Source: Microbacterium sp. B35-30 (GTDB lineage Bacteria > Actinomycetota > Actinomycetes > Actinomycetales > Microbacteriaceae). Taken from it: a stretch of 64,000 nucleotides of DNA. Positions 51,205 to 59,720 of the stretch are shown here, one piece after another. The notes under the pieces are model-generated. The model saw nothing but the letters and a program-made list of their open reading frames with translations. It did not search any database and had not been told where the DNA came from. The stretch lies in contig NZ_MWLQ01000014.1 of the NCBI RefSeq assembly GCF_010634855.1, positions 124,001 to 188,000 on the forward strand, read 5' to 3'. The stretch's first letter is position 1. Every line of letters starts with the position of its first letter. Position numbers and translations under genes: made by a program.

Positions 51205-51260
51205 GGAAGCGCTTTCCGGTTGCGGGGGTCGAAAAGATGTCGTATCGTTGAAACGATTCA
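51205..51260 (+). promoter_or_regulatory. rha operon promoter with two LacI-type operators
   Basis: TTGCGG (51220-51225), 17 bases, TATCGT (51243-51248). TGAAACGATTCA at 51249-51260 covers the expected start of transcription and is identical to the site before the rhamnosidases. Upstream, GGAAGCGCTTTCC (51205-51217) with an AAGCGCTT core is a second LacI-family-like site. Confidence 0.75.
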
Positions 51261-51318
51261 GCGCCCCGATGGCCTGTCACCGCCGACACCACGGCCACAC
51301 ACGAAGGAACACCACGCC

Positions 51319-51768
51319 ATGACGAGCGAGACCACGCCAGCCGGACACGGGCGTCCTGAGGCTCTGCGCAGCGCGTCGGCGCACCAGGGCGCGGGCGTGC
51401 GGCGGGTCTGCTTCCAGCTCCTGGTACGCCCCGAACTGCTCGACGAGTACGTCGCCCGCCACACCCCGGTCTGGCCCGAGATGCTCGCCGAGATCGAGGC
51501 CTCCGGCCGCCGCAACTACTCGCTCTTCCTGGGCGAGGGCGGGCGCCTCATCGGGTACTACGAGACCGACGACGACGAGGCGGCCCAGGCATTTCTCGCG
51601 AACTCCGAGGTCGCCGGCCGCTGGGAGGCCGAGATGGGGCGTTTCTTCGTCGGCCTCGATGGCCGGCCCGATCAGGCGGCCACCCCCCTCACCGAGATCT
51701 TCCACCTGCACGACCAACTCGCCGCAGCTTCGGCCGCGGCATCCGACAACGAAAGCAACGCATCATGA
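51319..51768 (+). CDS. rhaM: L-rhamnose mutarotase
   Basis: A 149-residue dimeric alpha/beta-barrel protein interconverting alpha- and beta-L-rhamnose before isomerisation. The family core starts at VRRVCFQLLVRPELLDEYVA (near 28-47) and includes HTPVWPEML, NYSLFL, and the C-terminal LTEIFHLHDQ. Residues 1-27 are an extra polar tail relative to the ~104-residue E. coli enzyme. The ATG has GAAGGA upstream. First gene of the rha operon, coupled to rhaI by an ATGA overlap, directly behind the LacI operators. Confidence 0.95.
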   Translation: MTSETTPAGHGRPEALRSASAHQGAGVRRVCFQLLVRPELLDEYVARHTPVWPEMLAEIEASGRRNYSLFLGEGGRLIGYYETDDDEAAQAFLANSEVAGRWEAEMGRFFVGLDGRPDQAATPLTEIFHLHDQLAAASAAASDNESNAS

Positions 51769-52931
51769 CGACGCTGTCACCCGACATCCTGTCCGCCCTC
51801 GAAGGCCAGGGCATCGAACTGCCGAGCTGGGCGTTCGGCAACTCCGGCACACGCTTCCGCGTCTTCACGACCGCCGGCACGCCGCGCGACCCGTACGAGA
51901 AGATCGCGGACGCCGCGCAGGTCAACGCCTACACGAAGCTCGCGCCCAGCGTGGCCCTGCACATCCCGTGGGACAAGGTCGACGACTACGCCGACCTGCG
52001 CCGCCACGCCGAAGACCTCGGCGTGAGCCTCGGCACCATCAACTCGAACACGTTCCAGGACGAGGACTACAAGTTCGGGGCGCTCACGCACCACGACGAC
52101 CGCATCCGCAACAAGGCGATCGACCACCACCTCGAGTGCATCGACATCATGGACGCCACCGGCTCGCGCGACCTGAAGATCTGGCTCGCCGAGGGATCCA
52201 ACTACCCGGGGCAGGCCGACATCCGCGCGCGTCAGGACCGCCTGCAGGACTCGCTGCAGAAGATCTACGACCGCCTGTCGGACGAGCAGCGGCTGGTGCT
52301 GGAGTACAAGTTCTTCGAGCCGGCGTTCTACCACACCGACGTTCCGGACTGGGGCACGTCCTACGCGCAGGTCGCCTCCCTCGGCGACAAGGCGATGGTC
52401 TGCCTCGACACCGGCCACCACGCGCCCGGCACCAACATCGAGTTCATCGTCATGCAGCTGCTGCGCCTCGGAAAGCTCGGCTCGTTCGACTTCAACTCGC
52501 GCTTCTACGCCGACGACGACCTCATCGTGGGCGCGGCCGACCCGTTCCAGCTGTTCCGCATCATCTTCGAAGTGGTGCGCGGCGGCGGGCTCAACAACCC
52601 CGACGTGGCGTTCATGCTCGACCAGTGCCACAACGTCGAGGACAAGATCCCCGGCCAGATCCGCTCGGTGCTGAACGTGCAGGAGATGACCGCGCGGGCC
52701 CTCCTCGTCGACCGCGACGCCCTCGCCGCGGCGCAGCAGGCGAACGACGTGCTCGGCGCCAACGCCGTCTTCATGGACGCGTTCTACACGGACGTCCGCC
52801 CCGCTCTGGCCGAGTGGCGCGAGTCCCGCGGACTCGCCGCCGACCCGATGGCCGCGTACGCGGCATCCGGCTACCAGCAGCAGATCGCCGCGGACCGCGT
52901 CGGCGGCACGCAGGCCGGCTGGGGCGCCTGA
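51765..52931 (+). CDS. rhaI: L-rhamnose isomerase (RhaI type)
   Basis: A 388-residue TIM-barrel isomerase converting L-rhamnose to L-rhamnulose, of the Pseudomonas-stutzeri/RhaI group, not E. coli RhaA. Motifs: SVALHIPWDK near 62-71, LGTINSNTFQD near 89-99, VLEYKFFEPAFYHTD near 180-194 (metal-ligand Glu), CLDTGHHAPGTNIE near 212-225, SFDFNSRFYADDD near 238-250 and MLDQCHNVEDK near 284-294. Coupled to rhaM. A strong hairpin follows the stop. Confidence 0.95.
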   Translation: MTTLSPDILSALEGQGIELPSWAFGNSGTRFRVFTTAGTPRDPYEKIADAAQVNAYTKLAPSVALHIPWDKVDDYADLRRHAEDLGVSLGTINSNTFQDEDYKFGALTHHDDRIRNKAIDHHLECIDIMDATGSRDLKIWLAEGSNYPGQADIRARQDRLQDSLQKIYDRLSDEQRLVLEYKFFEPAFYHTDVPDWGTSYAQVASLGDKAMVCLDTGHHAPGTNIEFIVMQLLRLGKLGSFDFNSRFYADDDLIVGAADPFQLFRIIFEVVRGGGLNNPDVAFMLDQCHNVEDKIPGQIRSVLNVQEMTARALLVDRDALAAAQQANDVLGANAVFMDAFYTDVRPALAEWRESRGLAADPMAAYAASGYQQQIAADRVGGTQAGWGA

Positions 52932-52993
52932 CCTCGTACAGCACCCAATGGGGCTACGCCCCAAACCCCCGGCCGCTGACGCGGACCAAGACC

Positions 52994-53032
52994 CACCGGG
53001 GGTGTGGGATGCCGATCCCCACACCCCCGGTG
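52994..53032 (+). terminator. Strong hairpin between rhaI and esterase gene
   Basis: A perfect 15-bp stem (CACCGGGGGTGTGGG at 52994-53008, complement 53018-53032, 9-base loop) with no T-run. It may be an intrinsic terminator that is partly read through, or an mRNA-stabilising element. Confidence 0.6.
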
Positions 53033-53082
53033 CACCACCTCGATCCCGGCACTGCTGCCGGGTCCGGACCCGAAGGATCCAG

Positions 53083-53967
53083 ATGAGCGAGCCCTACTCC
53101 GCCGCCGACGGCCTCGTGCGCGTCTACCCCGCCCGTGAGCCCCACGGCACCGGACTCGTGTGGGCGCACGGCGGCGCGTTCGCGTTCGGCGACCTCGACA
53201 TGCCCGAGTCCGACTGGGTCGCCGAGCAGCTCGCCGCCCGCGGCACGACGGTCGTCTCGGTCGACTACCGCCTCGCCCCCGTTCCCGAAGGATGGGATGC
53301 GGCCGGCCGGACGAGCGGCGGCGACCACTACCCCGCGGCATCCGATGACATGCTCGCCGCATGGTCGTGGACCGTCGACAACGCGGGCCGCCTGCGGATC
53401 GATCCCGAGCGGCTCGCGATCGGCGGCACCAGCGCCGGCGGCAACCTCGCCGCCGGGGCGACCCTGCGACTCATCGAACGACGGGCGGTGAACCTTCCGG
53501 CCCTCGTGCTGCTCGCCTACCCCACGCTGCTCGCGGTGCAGCCGGCGCCGGATGCCGCGCTCCGTGCCGCGCTCGACGCGCAGCCCGCGGCCGACCGGTT
53601 CCGGCCGGAGATGGTCCGCGCCATGTACGAGAACTATCTGGGCGGCCCGATCGACGACGCGCCGCTCGCGGCGATTCCCGGGAACGCCCGCCCTGACGAT
53701 CTCGCGGAGTTCCCGCCCACGCTCATGGTCAACGGCGATGTCGACGAGCTCCGCGTCTCGGGTGAGGCGTTCGCCGCGTCCCTGCGGGCTGCCGGGCGTC
53801 CGATCGAGGTCGTCACCGAGCCGGGCACCGATCACGGTCATCTGAACCGCCCGCAGGAGCCCGCGGCATCCGTCACCCTCGCTCGCTTCGCGACCCGCCT
53901 CGCCTCCCTGTCCCTCGCCGGTGCTCGCCTCGCAGCACCCGCCTCCGCTCCCGCCTCATTCGCCTGA
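53083..53967 (+). CDS. Alpha/beta hydrolase, hormone-sensitive-lipase-like esterase
   Basis: A 294-residue cytoplasmic esterase. The HSL oxyanion motif HGGAFAFGD (near 29-37), nucleophile elbow GGTSAGGN (Ser near 118), acid LMVNGDVDELR (Asp near 225) and catalytic His in TDHGHLN (near 255) are all present. The ATG has GAAGGA upstream. Inserted between rhaI and rhaEW, it may deacylate imported rhamnosides, for example acetylated rhamnose. Confidence 0.92.
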   Translation: MSEPYSAADGLVRVYPAREPHGTGLVWAHGGAFAFGDLDMPESDWVAEQLAARGTTVVSVDYRLAPVPEGWDAAGRTSGGDHYPAASDDMLAAWSWTVDNAGRLRIDPERLAIGGTSAGGNLAAGATLRLIERRAVNLPALVLLAYPTLLAVQPAPDAALRAALDAQPAADRFRPEMVRAMYENYLGGPIDDAPLAAIPGNARPDDLAEFPPTLMVNGDVDELRVSGEAFAASLRAAGRPIEVVTEPGTDHGHLNRPQEPAASVTLARFATRLASLSLAGARLAAPASAPASFA

Positions 53968-53999
53968 GCGACATCAGCCACCTCAGAAGGAATCCAGCC

Positions 54000-56036
54000 A
54001 TGACCAACCCGGCCGTCTCCGACCTCATCACCCGGTCCAACCGCCTCGGCGCCGATCCGAAGAACACCAACTACGCCGGCGGCAACACGTCGGCGAAGGG
54101 CACGGAGACCGACCCGGTCACCGGAGAGCCCGTCGAGCTGCTGTGGGTCAAGGGCTCGGGCGGCGACCTCGGCACGCTGAAGGAGTCGGGGCTCGCGGTG
54201 CTGCGCCTGGACCGCATGCGCGCCCTTGTGAACGTCTACCCCGGCGTCGAGCGCGAAGACGAGATGGTGGCCGCGTTCGACTACTGCCTGCACGGCAAGG
54301 GCGGGGCCGCGCCGTCGATCGACACCGCCATGCACGGTCTCGTCGACGCGGCGCACGTCGACCATCTGCACCCCGACTCGGGCATCGCGATCGCGACCGC
54401 CGCCGACGGCGAGGAGCTCACCGCGAAGGCCTTCGGTGAGAAGGTCGTGTGGGTGCCGTGGCGGCGCCCCGGCTTCCAGCTGGGCCTCGACATCGCCGAC
54501 ATCAAGTCGAAGAACCCGCAGGCCATCGGCTGCATCCTCGGCGGCCACGGCATCACGGCGTGGGGCGACACCTCCGAAGAGGCCGAGCAGAACTCGCTCT
54601 GGATCATCGAGACCGCCGCCGCGTACATCGCCGCGAACGGCAAGGCCGACCCCTTCGGCGGCGTCCGCGCCGGCTTCGAGGCGCTCCCCGACGCCGAGCG
54701 CCGCGCCAAGGCCGCCGCGCTCGCACCGACGGTTCGCGGACTCGCGTCGACCGACAAGCCGATGGTCGGCCACTTCACCGACGCCGACGTCGTGCTCGAC
54801 TTCCTCGCGTCGGAGAAGGCTCCGGCCCTCGCCGAGCTCGGCACCAGCTGCCCCGACCACTTCCTGCGCACCAAGGTCAAGCCGCTCATCCTCGACCTGC
54901 CCGCCTCGGCCTCCGTCGAGGACTCGATCGCGCGGCTGCAGGAACTGCACGAGGCGTACCGCGCCGACTACCAGGCCTACTACGACGCCCACGCGACCGC
55001 CGACAGCCCGGCGATCCGCGGCGCCGACCCGCTCATCGTGCTGATCCCCGGCGTGGGCATGTTCTCGTACGGCGCGAACAAGCAGACCGCCCGCGTCGCC
55101 GGCGAGTTCTACGTCAACGCGATCAACGTGATGCGCGGCGCCGAGGCGCTGTCGACGTACTCCCCCATCTCGGACGCCGAGAAGTTCCGCATCGAGTACT
55201 GGGCGCTCGAAGAGGCGAAGCTGCAGCGCATGCCGAAGCCCAAGACCCACCAGGGACGTATCGCCCTGGTCACGGGCGCGGCATCCGGCATCGGCAAGGC
55301 GATCGCCGTCCGCCTCGCCGCCGAGGGCGCGTGCGTCGTCATCGCCGACCTCGACCTCGAGAAGGCGCAGGCCGCTGCCGCCGAGCTCGGCAACACGGAT
55401 GTCGCCATCGGCGTCGCCGCGAACGTCGCCGACGCCGACGCGATCCAGGCCGCCTTCGACGCTGGGGTGCTCGCGTTCGGCGGTGTCGACCTGGTCGTCA
55501 ACAACGCCGGCCTGTCGCTGTCGAAGCCGTTGCTGGAGACCACCGAGAAGGACTGGGATCTGCAGCACGACGTGATGGCGAAGGGCTCGTTCCTCGTCTC
55601 GAAGGCCGCCGCGAAGATCCTCATCGAGCAGAAGCTCGGTGGTGACGTGATCTACATCTCGTCGAAGAACTCCGTCTTCGCCGGTCCGAACAACATCGCG
55701 TACTCGGCGACCAAGGCCGACCAGGCGCATCAGGTGCGCCTGCTCGCGGTCGAGCTCGGCGAGCACGGTGTGCGCGTCAACGGCATCAACCCCGACGGCG
55801 TCGTGCGCGGCTCGGGCATCTTCGCATCCGGGTGGGGCGCCAACCGCGCCGCGACCTACGGCATCAAGGAAGAGGACCTCGGCCAGTACTACGCGAACCG
55901 CACCATCCTCAAGCGCGAGGTCGTGCCCGAGAACGTCGCCGACGCCGTGTACGTGCTGACCGGCCCGGAGCTCACGCGCACCACGGGCCTGCACATCCCG
56001 GTCGACTCCGGCGTCGCCGCCGCGTTCCTTCGATGA
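54000..56036 (+). CDS. rhaEW: Rhamnulose-1-phosphate aldolase / L-lactaldehyde dehydrogenase fusion
   Basis: A 678-residue two-domain enzyme. The N-terminal class II aldolase domain (about 1-400; YAGGNTSAKGT near 25-35, VDHLHPDSGIAIA near 119-131 with zinc-binding His residues, LGGHGITAWG near 180) splits rhamnulose-1-phosphate to dihydroxyacetone phosphate and L-lactaldehyde. The C-terminal short-chain dehydrogenase domain (VTGAASGIG from residue 424; YSATK with Tyr568 and Lys572) oxidises lactaldehyde to lactate. This RhaEW fusion is the standard form in actinobacteria and bacilli. GAAGGA precedes the ATG. Confidence 0.95.
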   Translation: MTNPAVSDLITRSNRLGADPKNTNYAGGNTSAKGTETDPVTGEPVELLWVKGSGGDLGTLKESGLAVLRLDRMRALVNVYPGVEREDEMVAAFDYCLHGKGGAAPSIDTAMHGLVDAAHVDHLHPDSGIAIATAADGEELTAKAFGEKVVWVPWRRPGFQLGLDIADIKSKNPQAIGCILGGHGITAWGDTSEEAEQNSLWIIETAAAYIAANGKADPFGGVRAGFEALPDAERRAKAAALAPTVRGLASTDKPMVGHFTDADVVLDFLASEKAPALAELGTSCPDHFLRTKVKPLILDLPASASVEDSIARLQELHEAYRADYQAYYDAHATADSPAIRGADPLIVLIPGVGMFSYGANKQTARVAGEFYVNAINVMRGAEALSTYSPISDAEKFRIEYWALEEAKLQRMPKPKTHQGRIALVTGAASGIGKAIAVRLAAEGACVVIADLDLEKAQAAAAELGNTDVAIGVAANVADADAIQAAFDAGVLAFGGVDLVVNNAGLSLSKPLLETTEKDWDLQHDVMAKGSFLVSKAAAKILIEQKLGGDVIYISSKNSVFAGPNNIAYSATKADQAHQVRLLAVELGEHGVRVNGINPDGVVRGSGIFASGWGANRAATYGIKEEDLGQYYANRTILKREVVPENVADAVYVLTGPELTRTTGLHIPVDSGVAAAFLR

Positions 56037-56048
56037 CCCCGCGTTCTG

Positions 56049-56133
56049 GGCGTTTCGTCTCGCTCGTTCCTCGCTCGCTCAACGACCGCCACCAGATCCC
56101 GGTCGTTGAGCGAGCGAAGCGCGTCGAAACGCC
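56049..56133. repeat. Long intergenic palindrome of Microbacteriaceae type
   Basis: Between rhaEW and rhaB, GGTCGTTGAGCGAGCGA (56101-56117) pairs perfectly with 56071-56087. Outer arms GGCGTTTCG (56049) and CGAAACGCC (to 56133) also pair, around an imperfect internal section. I recall close relatives at many places in Microbacterium genomes. It ends 2 bases before the GGAG ribosome site of rhaB, so folding could affect rhaB translation. Confidence 0.75.
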
Positions 56134-56145
56134 AGGAGACCCATC

Positions 56146-57561
56146 ATGAGCGGCGGAGTCGTCGCGGCGGTCGACCTCGGCGCGACCAGCGGGCGCGTCA
56201 TGCTCGGCTACGTGGACGACGGGATGCTGCGCCTCGAGCAGGTCGCACGATTCCCGAACGGTCCCGTGCCGGGGCCGGACGGGCTCCACTGGGACTTCTC
56301 CGCGCTGTACCGCCACATCGTGGAGGGGCTCACCGAGGCGTTCCGACGCGAGCCGGGCATCGCGAGCATCGGCATCGACTCGTGGGCGGTGGACTACGGC
56401 CTCGTGCACGGCGGCGAGCTGCTCGGCGAGCCGTTCCACTACCGCGACGAGCGCACCGCCCGCGGGGTCGCGGCGGTGCACGCCGAGGCCCCCTTCGAGG
56501 AGCTGTACCGCCGCAACGGACTGCAGTTCCTCCCCTTCAACACGCTGTACCAGTACGCCGTCGAGGCGCGCCTCGCCGACGCCGACGTGTCGCTCCTCAT
56601 CCCCGATCTCGTCGCGTTCCTCCTCACCGGGGTGCGCGTGGCGGAGCGCACGAACGCCTCCACAACGGGTCTGGTCGACGTCCGCACCGGACAGTGGGAC
56701 CTCGAGCTCGCTACGCGAGTCGGGATCCCGGCATCCGTGCTCCCCCCGCTGGTGGATCCGGGCGAGCGTCTCGGCACGCTGCACGGTGAGGCGCGCGAGC
56801 GCATCGGCGCCCCGCTCGAGGTGATCGCGGTCGGCTCGCACGACACGGCCTCCGCCGTCGTCGCCGTGCCGCTGAGCACCCCGGACGCGGCGTACATCTC
56901 GTGCGGCACCTGGGGCCTCGTGGGCGTCGAGCTCGACGAGCCCGTCGTCAGCGACGCGGCGCGCGAAGCGAACTTCACGAACGAGGGCGGCGTCGACGGA
57001 CGTGTGCGCTTCCTCCACAACGTGACCGGCCTGTGGCTGCTCAGCGAGGCGGTGCGCACCTGGGAGGCCGAGGACGGCGCGGCGATCGATCTTCCGCGAT
57101 TGCTGGATGCCGCAGCCGCCGTCACCGGCGACATCCCGCTGTTCGACGCCAACGACTCGCGTCTGTCGGCTCCCGGCGACATGCCCGCGCGCATCGCGGC
57201 CGTGCTCGCCGAAGACGGCGCCGCGGTGCCGGCGACCCGCGAGGCGTTCGCGCGCACGATCGTCGAGAGCATCGCCCAGGCGTTCGCCGACGCCGTGGCG
57301 ACCGCGGGCCGGCTCACCGGCCGCGACATCGACGTGATCCACATCGTCGGCGGCGGGGCCCTCAACCGGCTGCTGTGCCAGGCGACGGCGGACCGCTCCG
57401 GGCTTCCTGTGCTCGCGGGCCCGGTCGAGGCGACCGCGCTCGGCAATGTGCTCGTGCAGGCGCGCGCGCACGGCTGGTTCGGACCCGACGCGACCCTCGA
57501 GGACCTGCGCCGCGCGGTCGCGGCCGGCGTGGCTCCCGTACGATACGAGCCGCGCGCGTAG
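56146..57561 (+). CDS. rhaB: Rhamnulokinase
   Basis: A 471-residue FGGY-family kinase phosphorylating L-rhamnulose at O1. The N-terminal phosphate motif is AVDLGATSGRVMLG (near 8-21). It also has SIGIDSWAVDYGLV (substrate site, near 75-88), NASTTGLVD, VGSHDTASAVVAVP near 228-241, SCGTWGLVGVEL near 250-261, and the C-terminal adenosine motif HIVGGGALNRLLCQ near 401-414. GGAG precedes the ATG. Last rha gene; with rhaM, rhaI and rhaEW it completes L-rhamnose to DHAP plus lactate. Confidence 0.96.
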   Translation: MSGGVVAAVDLGATSGRVMLGYVDDGMLRLEQVARFPNGPVPGPDGLHWDFSALYRHIVEGLTEAFRREPGIASIGIDSWAVDYGLVHGGELLGEPFHYRDERTARGVAAVHAEAPFEELYRRNGLQFLPFNTLYQYAVEARLADADVSLLIPDLVAFLLTGVRVAERTNASTTGLVDVRTGQWDLELATRVGIPASVLPPLVDPGERLGTLHGEARERIGAPLEVIAVGSHDTASAVVAVPLSTPDAAYISCGTWGLVGVELDEPVVSDAAREANFTNEGGVDGRVRFLHNVTGLWLLSEAVRTWEAEDGAAIDLPRLLDAAAAVTGDIPLFDANDSRLSAPGDMPARIAAVLAEDGAAVPATREAFARTIVESIAQAFADAVATAGRLTGRDIDVIHIVGGGALNRLLCQATADRSGLPVLAGPVEATALGNVLVQARAHGWFGPDATLEDLRRAVAAGVAPVRYEPRA

Positions 57562-57631
57562 TCCAACGCACGGCCGGCGCGGGCGCGGGTGCCGCGGCCG
57601 GGCACCGCGCAGCAGCTGAAGGAGTGAGCAC

Positions 57632-58621
57632 GTGACCGCATACGCAGCGGCGTTCGACTGGGCGCGACGGCAGGTCGACGAGGAGCGCCTGCCCACGGCG
57701 GTCCTGGGCGTCGCCACCGCCGACGGCGTGGCCGCCCTCGACGCGTTCGGCGCGACGAACGGCCGCCGTGCCGCCGTCGACGACCCATACTGGCTGTTCT
57801 CCATCACCAAGGTGCTGACGGGCCTGACCGCGGCGCGCGCGATCGAACGCGGGCAGCTCACCACCGAGACGCCGCTGTCGTCGGCGATCCCCGAGTTCGG
57901 TGCCGACCGCGACGACGTGGTGCGCCTGGGTCACCTCGCAAGCCACACCTCCGGCATCCGTGAGCCGTCTCTCGACCCCGCCGAGGGGCTGCGCACGGCC
58001 CTGCTGGCACCGGGTCGCGACTTCGCCGCCGGCACCGCCTCGCGCTACTCGACGGTGGCGTTCGACGGCATCGCCGAGCTGGTGCGGCACCGCACCGGAC
58101 GGACATGGGATGCCGACATCGCGGGGTGGGCGCCCGCGCTCGGCGCGAGCGGGCTCACGCTCGACCCCGCCGCCGACCCGCACACCGTGGTCGATGCGGA
58201 GCGTCTCGGTCTCGACATGCGGGGGTTCGCGAGCCACCGCAGCCCCGGCGCAGGCATGATCGGCACCGCCGGCGACCTCCTCGCGCTCGGGGCAGCACTG
58301 CTGCGGATCGGGCAGGGCGAGCCCGGCGGCGTGGTGCAGCCGGCGACGCTGCGAATGATGCTGCGGCCGCTCACCGGCGACATCCCCCGCCTCGAGCCCT
58401 ACCCGGCCCAGCGCGGCCAGGACTGGGGCTTCACCTTCAACCTCCGCACGCGAGCGCCCGGTCTCATCGACCGCGACGTCTTCGGCCACGGCGGCTGGGC
58501 GGGCACCGAGTTCTGGGTGCACCCGACCGCCGGCATCGCCTATGTGCTGCTCACGAACCAGGCGGAGCGGCCCGGCGTCGACGCCGACGAGCTCGACAAC
58601 GCGGTGGTGTCGGGCGTCTAG
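57632..58621 (+). CDS. Serine hydrolase of the beta-lactamase/DD-peptidase fold
   Basis: A 329-residue class-C-beta-lactamase-like protein. SITK (near 57-60) is the SxxK nucleophile motif, RYSTVAFD near 132 is the Tyr motif, and HGGWAGT near 287 replaces the KTG/HxG box. No signal peptide, so an esterase or transesterase in the cytoplasm is more likely than a true beta-lactamase. The GTG has GAAGGAG upstream and lies 70 bases after rhaB, possibly in the same transcript. Its TAG stop interlocks with that of the converging LacI gene (shared CTAG). Confidence 0.9.
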   Translation: MTAYAAAFDWARRQVDEERLPTAVLGVATADGVAALDAFGATNGRRAAVDDPYWLFSITKVLTGLTAARAIERGQLTTETPLSSAIPEFGADRDDVVRLGHLASHTSGIREPSLDPAEGLRTALLAPGRDFAAGTASRYSTVAFDGIAELVRHRTGRTWDADIAGWAPALGASGLTLDPAADPHTVVDAERLGLDMRGFASHRSPGAGMIGTAGDLLALGAALLRIGQGEPGGVVQPATLRMMLRPLTGDIPRLEPYPAQRGQDWGFTFNLRTRAPGLIDRDVFGHGGWAGTEFWVHPTAGIAYVLLTNQAERPGVDADELDNAVVSGV

Positions 58622-59640
58622 CGGCCTCCGGCCGGCGGGCGTCCGGTCGACGTGCGCACCTTCAGCTCGATCTCGAAGCCCTCGTGCACGGGCTCCGTGC
58701 GCCCGGCGAAGCGCTCGAGGAGCATCTCGACCGCTCGCGCGCCCATCGCCTCGCCCGGCTGGTGCACGGTCGTGAGGCCGAGAGCGGGGTGCGACGCCAT
58801 CGGCACGTCGTCGTAGCCGACGACGGAGAGGTGCCGCCCGAGCTCGGCGGCGGCGCGCATCGCCCCGAAGGCGAGCTCGTCGTGAGCCGCGAACACGGCC
58901 GTGACCGGCGTGCCGGCCTCGAGCGTGCGGCGTACGACCTGGTAGGAGTTCCCCTCCCCCTCGTCGGTGCGCCAGACGACGGCCCGGTCGCGGTGGCCGG
59001 CGGCCGCCATGGCCGCGGCATACTCGCGCAGGCGCACGCCGTGCGGGAAGGGCTCGGCGTGGTCGGACTCGGGCAGCGTCAGGTGGGCGATGTGCGTGTG
59101 CCCGAGGGCCAGCAGATGCTGCATCGCCGCCTGCGCCCCGGCCGCGTCGTCGCCGGCGACCACGTCGTAACGGTCGGAGGTGTCGTGTCGCCCGAACATC
59201 ACGACCGGCACCGATGCCGAGATCCGCTCCAGCCCCGCCTCGTCGACGCGGGGCGAGACGGCTATGAGGCCGTCGACCTGGCGGTCCACCAGAGCCTCGA
59301 GCGCGCGCAGCCCTTCGCGCGACCCTGCCTCGGCGGGGGCGATGATGAGTTGGTACGGCGTCCCCTCGAGCGCGCCCGTCGCTCCCCGCACGATCCGCGC
59401 GAAGAAGTGGTTCGCGAGGTCAGGGAGTTCGATGCCGAGCGTGTACGTGCGCCCGCGCATCGCGCGTGCGGCGATCCGCGGGCGGTAGTTCAGCTCGGTC
59501 ATCGCCGCCGTCACACGCGCGCGCATCGCATCGCTGACGCCGTAGGCGTCACGCAGCACCTTCGACACGGCCGCACGCGACACGCCTGCCGCCAGCGCGA
59601 CGTCTTCGATGGTCGCCGCACGCGGCCGATGGACACTCAT
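58618..59640 (-). CDS. LacI family transcriptional regulator
   Basis: A 340-residue LacI-type regulator: helix-turn-helix ATIEDVALAAGVSRAAVSKVL, effector domain ELPDLANHFFARIVRGATGA, DGLIAVSPRVDEAGLERI, TAVFAAHDELAFGAMRAA, VVGYDDVPMASHPALGLTTV. It starts at ATG 59640 (MSVHRPRA); the longer frame runs through the GH3 terminator. Located just after the secreted GH3 gene on the same strand, it is the best candidate to read the paired GTAGACCGCTCTAC sites upstream of GH3. Confidence 0.94.
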   Translation of the reverse strand: MSVHRPRAATIEDVALAAGVSRAAVSKVLRDAYGVSDAMRARVTAAMTELNYRPRIAARAMRGRTYTLGIELPDLANHFFARIVRGATGALEGTPYQLIIAPAEAGSREGLRALEALVDRQVDGLIAVSPRVDEAGLERISASVPVVMFGRHDTSDRYDVVAGDDAAGAQAAMQHLLALGHTHIAHLTLPESDHAEPFPHGVRLREYAAAMAAAGHRDRAVVWRTDEGEGNSYQVVRRTLEAGTPVTAVFAAHDELAFGAMRAAAELGRHLSVVGYDDVPMASHPALGLTTVHQPGEAMGARAVEMLLERFAGRTEPVHEGFEIELKVRTSTGRPPAGGR

Positions 59641-59669
59641 GAGACGAGGGTAGTGGCGGGCGGCGCAGC

Positions 59670-59715
59670 GACGCCGGAGGGGACCGCGCGCGCTGTCACC
59701 GCCCCCTCCGGCGTC
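59670..59715 (-). terminator. Terminator downstream of GH3
   Basis: A 13-bp perfect stem (GACGCCGGAGGGG at 59670-59682, complement at 59703-59715, 20-base loop) starts 6 bases after the GH3 stop on the minus strand. There is no long T-run. Confidence 0.6.
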
Positions 59716-59720
59716 ATGGG

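Noticed and set aside
57632..58621. Secreted beta-lactamase resistance gene
   Set aside because: No signal peptide, and context and motifs fit an esterase-type serine hydrolase better.
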